Positions 5,216 through 7,311 of a DNA stretch of 7,311 nucleotides are shown piece after piece. Made by a program: the position numbers and the translations under genes. The stretch is from positions 9,443-16,753 of the forward strand of contig DNDP01000218.1 of assembly GCA_003484235.1 (NCBI GenBank), in the 5' to 3' direction. This DNA is from Verrucomicrobiales bacterium. Lineage in GTDB: Bacteria; Verrucomicrobiota; Verrucomicrobiia; Limisphaerales; RI-55. The first letter of the stretch is position 1; the number at the start of each line of letters is the position of its first letter. The notes under the pieces were generated by a model, which saw nothing but the letters and a program-made list of their open reading frames with translations, had not been told where the DNA came from and did no database searches.

Positions 5216-7204
5216 TCACTTTCCTCCCAACTCCAGCAACGCCGCGTGAAGTTCTGCCGCCGTTGCAAACCGATCCTCCACGGCCGAGGCACAGGCCCGC
5301 CCGAGCACATCGTTCAACCGGCGCAGCAGGCTGTCCTGATCCTCCTCCCACAGCGACGTCGGCACTTCGGGAAACAGCATCCGATCCCGCCCCATGCACG
5401 CTTCATACAACACCTTGCCCAGCGCATACACGTCGGCCGACGGCGTGCCCGGTCCTTCGGGCGGGATGTAACCCTCCGTGCCGACCAGCGAAACATCGCG
5501 AGCGTCCGTGCGTTGCTCGGTGACCAGGCCGATGTCCGCCAGCTTCGCTGCACCGCCGACGTAAATGATGTTGCCCGGCTTCAGATCGCGATGGATCAAC
5601 CCGTGACCGTGCAGGTGGGCGAGCGCACCACTGAGCGCCAGGCCCAGCTCAAGGCACTCGGATGGCGCGAGCTGCCCGCGCGCCTGCAGCTCCGTCGCCA
5701 GCGACTTCGGTGCGTAGCGGTCGGGATCGCACTTTGCGCCGTTGGTCCGGTCATCTGCCGGTTCCATGACGTAATAGAAAAAGCCGGCTTCATCGTTGCG
5801 CCCTGCGTGGAGCACGTGGACGAAACCCGGATGCGAACGCGAAATCGGCATGAACCTTTGGATGCCCTTGAACTCACGTTCGTAGGGCTCGTCGTTGAGG
5901 AAGGCGCTCCGGCGCACGAGCTTCACCGCGTGAAAACCACCGATGGCATTTCGCGCCAGCCAGACTTCGCCGTAGGCACCGCGGCCGACGCAACGCAGCA
6001 GGTCGTGATCGGGCACCTGACGATCCGGTTGATCCGTGTTGATCACGGTCGGCACCAACGTGGCCGTCGCCGCCGTCCGTTCGAGCACTTCCTTCTCAAA
6101 TCGCAGCCGATGAAACTGGCACCTCAACGACCAGCCCAGCGCCGTCGGAATCTGCACGAGCAGAACCACGGTCCAGGGAATCCACTGGTGACCTTTCAGC
6201 GCCTGAACCGCAATCATGATTGTGAGCACGGAAACCACCACCGCTCCAGCCAGGGCCTTGGCCGGCCGCATAACACCAATCACGCCGAGCAGAAGCCCCG
6301 CGAGCGCCACCAAGGTCACCTGTCGCGGCCACGACCAGAAATCGAGCATGTTTCCGTGAAGCAGATTGAGGTAGGCGGTCGCGTGGATCTCGACACCGGG
6401 CATGTGCTGGTGCGTCCACCAGGTGAATGGCGTCCGGAAGGAATCCGCCTCGTCACCGGGCTTCAACGTCGTGGGTCGCGCACCGATGAACACCACCTTG
6501 TCGCGAAAGGTTTCCAGGGACTCGGTGAGCGCCTCGTGATAGCTGAGATGCGGAAGGGTCCGGGCCGGTCCGTGATAGTTGAGCCAGAACACCGGGAGCT
6601 CCGCGTCGGCGCGTTTCGTGACCGGTGCGTCAACCAACTCGGCGGCCCGCCACGCGAGAGCGGGCTGGGTTGAAGTGCCGGCATCATGGTGGCGAACGAC
6701 TGATTTCTCCGCCGTGGACAAGGTGGCAATGCCCCAGCCGGCGGCGGTCGCAACGAATTCCCGTCGCGGAAGAATGGTCGTCTTGACGTGGGCCTGTTGC
6801 CGGTCACGCGTATCCAAATCAGCCGCCAGCACCACGCGACCATTCTCCCTGATCGCACGCGCGAGGTTTGTGTTGGCCGCCGGTTCGCCCGGCAGATCAA
6901 GCACGATGTCGAGCACCACCAACCGCGCGTCAGCCTCGGTCAGGCGATCCAGCAGTAGGGCGTGCAGATTGCGATCCCATGCGGCCGTATTGTCCTGCTT
7001 CAGTTTGCTGAACGACTGGTCGTCGAGGTGGATGATCAGGATGCCATCGGGCCGCTTCGGTTCGCGGATGAGAAAGGAAAAGTCGTAGCTCAGGTAAACG
7101 AGCCCATGTCCCCACCAAAGAAGCGCCAGTCCAGCCACCACGCACAACGCCGCGCCCGCGAGCGCGTCGCGCCAATGTGCGATCAGTTGGGTCCGCCGAG
7201 TCAT
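5216..7204 (-). CDS. CHASE2-sensor transmembrane Ser/Thr protein kinase
   Basis: 662 residues, ATG at 7204, TGA at 5216-5218. A first membrane segment lies at ~13-33. Residues ~40-290 form a CHASE2 sensor outside the membrane, marked by DGILIIHLDDQSF, then RLVVLDIVLD, then DKVVFIGARP and GVEIHATAYLNLL. Three more membrane segments follow at ~294-314, ~316-336 and ~341-361. A short coiled linker leads to a cytoplasmic kinase domain (~400-659). Its loop is G407-R-G-A-Y-G-E-V414; the ATP-binding lysine is K428 (HAVK); the catalytic loop is H538-R-D-L-K-P-G-N545; the metal site is D557-I-G559 (DIG for DFG); and the activation segment ends P581-P-E583 (for APE). D591-V-Y-A-L-G follows. All residues needed for phosphotransfer are present. 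The hinge insert (residues ~481-515) and the DIG variant also occur in relatives I recall from Verrucomicrobiota, so they are not defects. It precedes the sigma factor by 61 nt and is presumably co-transcribed with it. An AGGA 13 nt before the ATG is a weak ribosome-binding candidate. The ligand sensed is unknown. Confidence 0.95.
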   Translation of the reverse strand: MTRRTQLIAHWRDALAGAALCVVAGLALLWWGHGLVYLSYDFSFLIREPKRPDGILIIHLDDQSFSKLKQDNTAAWDRNLHALLLDRLTEADARLVVLDIVLDLPGEPAANTNLARAIRENGRVVLAADLDTRDRQQAHVKTTILPRREFVATAAGWGIATLSTAEKSVVRHHDAGTSTQPALAWRAAELVDAPVTKRADAELPVFWLNYHGPARTLPHLSYHEALTESLETFRDKVVFIGARPTTLKPGDEADSFRTPFTWWTHQHMPGVEIHATAYLNLLHGNMLDFWSWPRQVTLVALAGLLLGVIGVMRPAKALAGAVVVSVLTIMIAVQALKGHQWIPWTVVLLVQIPTALGWSLRCQFHRLRFEKEVLERTAATATLVPTVINTDQPDRQVPDHDLLRCVGRGAYGEVWLARNAIGGFHAVKLVRRSAFLNDEPYEREFKGIQRFMPISRSHPGFVHVLHAGRNDEAGFFYYVMEPADDRTNGAKCDPDRYAPKSLATELQARGQLAPSECLELGLALSGALAHLHGHGLIHRDLKPGNIIYVGGAAKLADIGLVTEQRTDARDVSLVGTEGYIPPEGPGTPSADVYALGKVLYEACMGRDRMLFPEVPTSLWEEDQDSLLRRLNDVLGRACASAVEDRFATAAELHAALLELGGK

Positions 7205-7280
7205 CGGGTGGAGTGTCCTGCGAAGAAGTTAAGGAAGAGAAAGCGGCTAAGACAGCCAGAAAGCCGTGACGCACCACTGC

Positions 7281-7311
7281 GGCCCCAGATAGGGCCGGCT
7301 CTCCGAGCCGG
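7281..7311. other. GC-rich hairpin(s) at the window edge, upstream of the kinase
   Basis: ccggctc (7295-7301) pairs perfectly with gagccgg (7305-7311) around a 3-nt loop. An overlapping alternative pairs ggccc (7281-7285) with gggcc (7292-7296). The two share bases 7295-7296, so they are mutually exclusive. This may be the 3' end of an unseen gene's transcript or part of an intergenic repeat cut by the edge. The rest of 7205-7280 shows no clear promoter boxes. Confidence 0.35.

Noticed and set aside
5540..5546. DIG instead of DFG in the kinase as a sign of a dead enzyme
   Set aside because: The metal-binding Asp and following Gly are kept, and K428, HRD and N545 are intact. The same variant occurs in related PVC kinases as I recall them.
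5078..6673. 531-codon open frame on the plus strand opposite the kinase and sigma genes
   Set aside because: It overlaps two confidently assigned genes and its translation shows no motif; another antisense shadow of high third-position GC.
6930..7277. 115-codon minus-strand frame starting upstream of the kinase with a signal-peptide-like opening
   Set aside because: It overlaps the kinase N-terminus in another frame, and most of its product is Arg/Pro-rich shadow sequence. The kinase frame contains the real membrane segment and CHASE2 domain.

Overview
The window reads as GC-rich bacterial chromosome, most likely from the Verrucomicrobiota or the wider PVC superphylum. This assignment rests on three things. 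The sigma factor and its membrane kinase partner have a sequence style I associate with that group. A secreted protein opens with the 'YQG' domain common there. None of the starts has a convincing Shine-Dalgarno sequence close to it. No rRNA, tRNA, CRISPR array, transposase or phage gene is visible, and the species cannot be named from this sequence.

All supported genes lie on the minus strand, so transcription runs from high to low coordinates. From right to left: (i) 7205-7311 is a short leader with a GC-rich hairpin at the window edge. (ii) 7204-5216 encodes a CHASE2-sensor transmembrane Ser/Thr kinase, complete and with its catalytic residues intact. (iii) 61 nt further on, 5154-4402 encodes an ECF-type sigma factor. 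(iv) 4401-4160 is a non-coding gap holding four separate inverted repeats, one of which looks like a dispersed intergenic palindrome. (v) 4159-4016 is a 47-codon ORF with strong third-position GC bias. (vi) 32 nt further on, 3983-1806 encodes a secreted serine hydrolase (class C beta-lactamase/S12 fold) with five N-terminal tandem repeats and a short beta-helix-like tail. (vii) 1805-1212 is a 594-nt gap bounded in part by two imperfect inverted copies of a purine-rich motif. (viii) 1211-1 is the N-terminal 403 residues of a secreted fibre-like protein that runs off the left edge inside a 24-residue (72-bp) Asp/Gly-rich tandem repeat.

The clearest functional unit is the kinase-sigma pair. An envelope signal sensed by CHASE2 would activate the cytoplasmic kinase, which could phosphorylate the sigma factor; no anti-sigma gene is seen. 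The sigma factor's region 2.2 has an Arg-Ala-Gln-Asp stretch where many ECF factors have Asp-Ala-Glu-Asp, followed at once by a threonine (T70). This is compatible with a phosphorylation-activated sigma factor of the EcfP/PpkT2 kind. The two secreted proteins downstream could be targets of such a system, but nothing in the sequence proves it.
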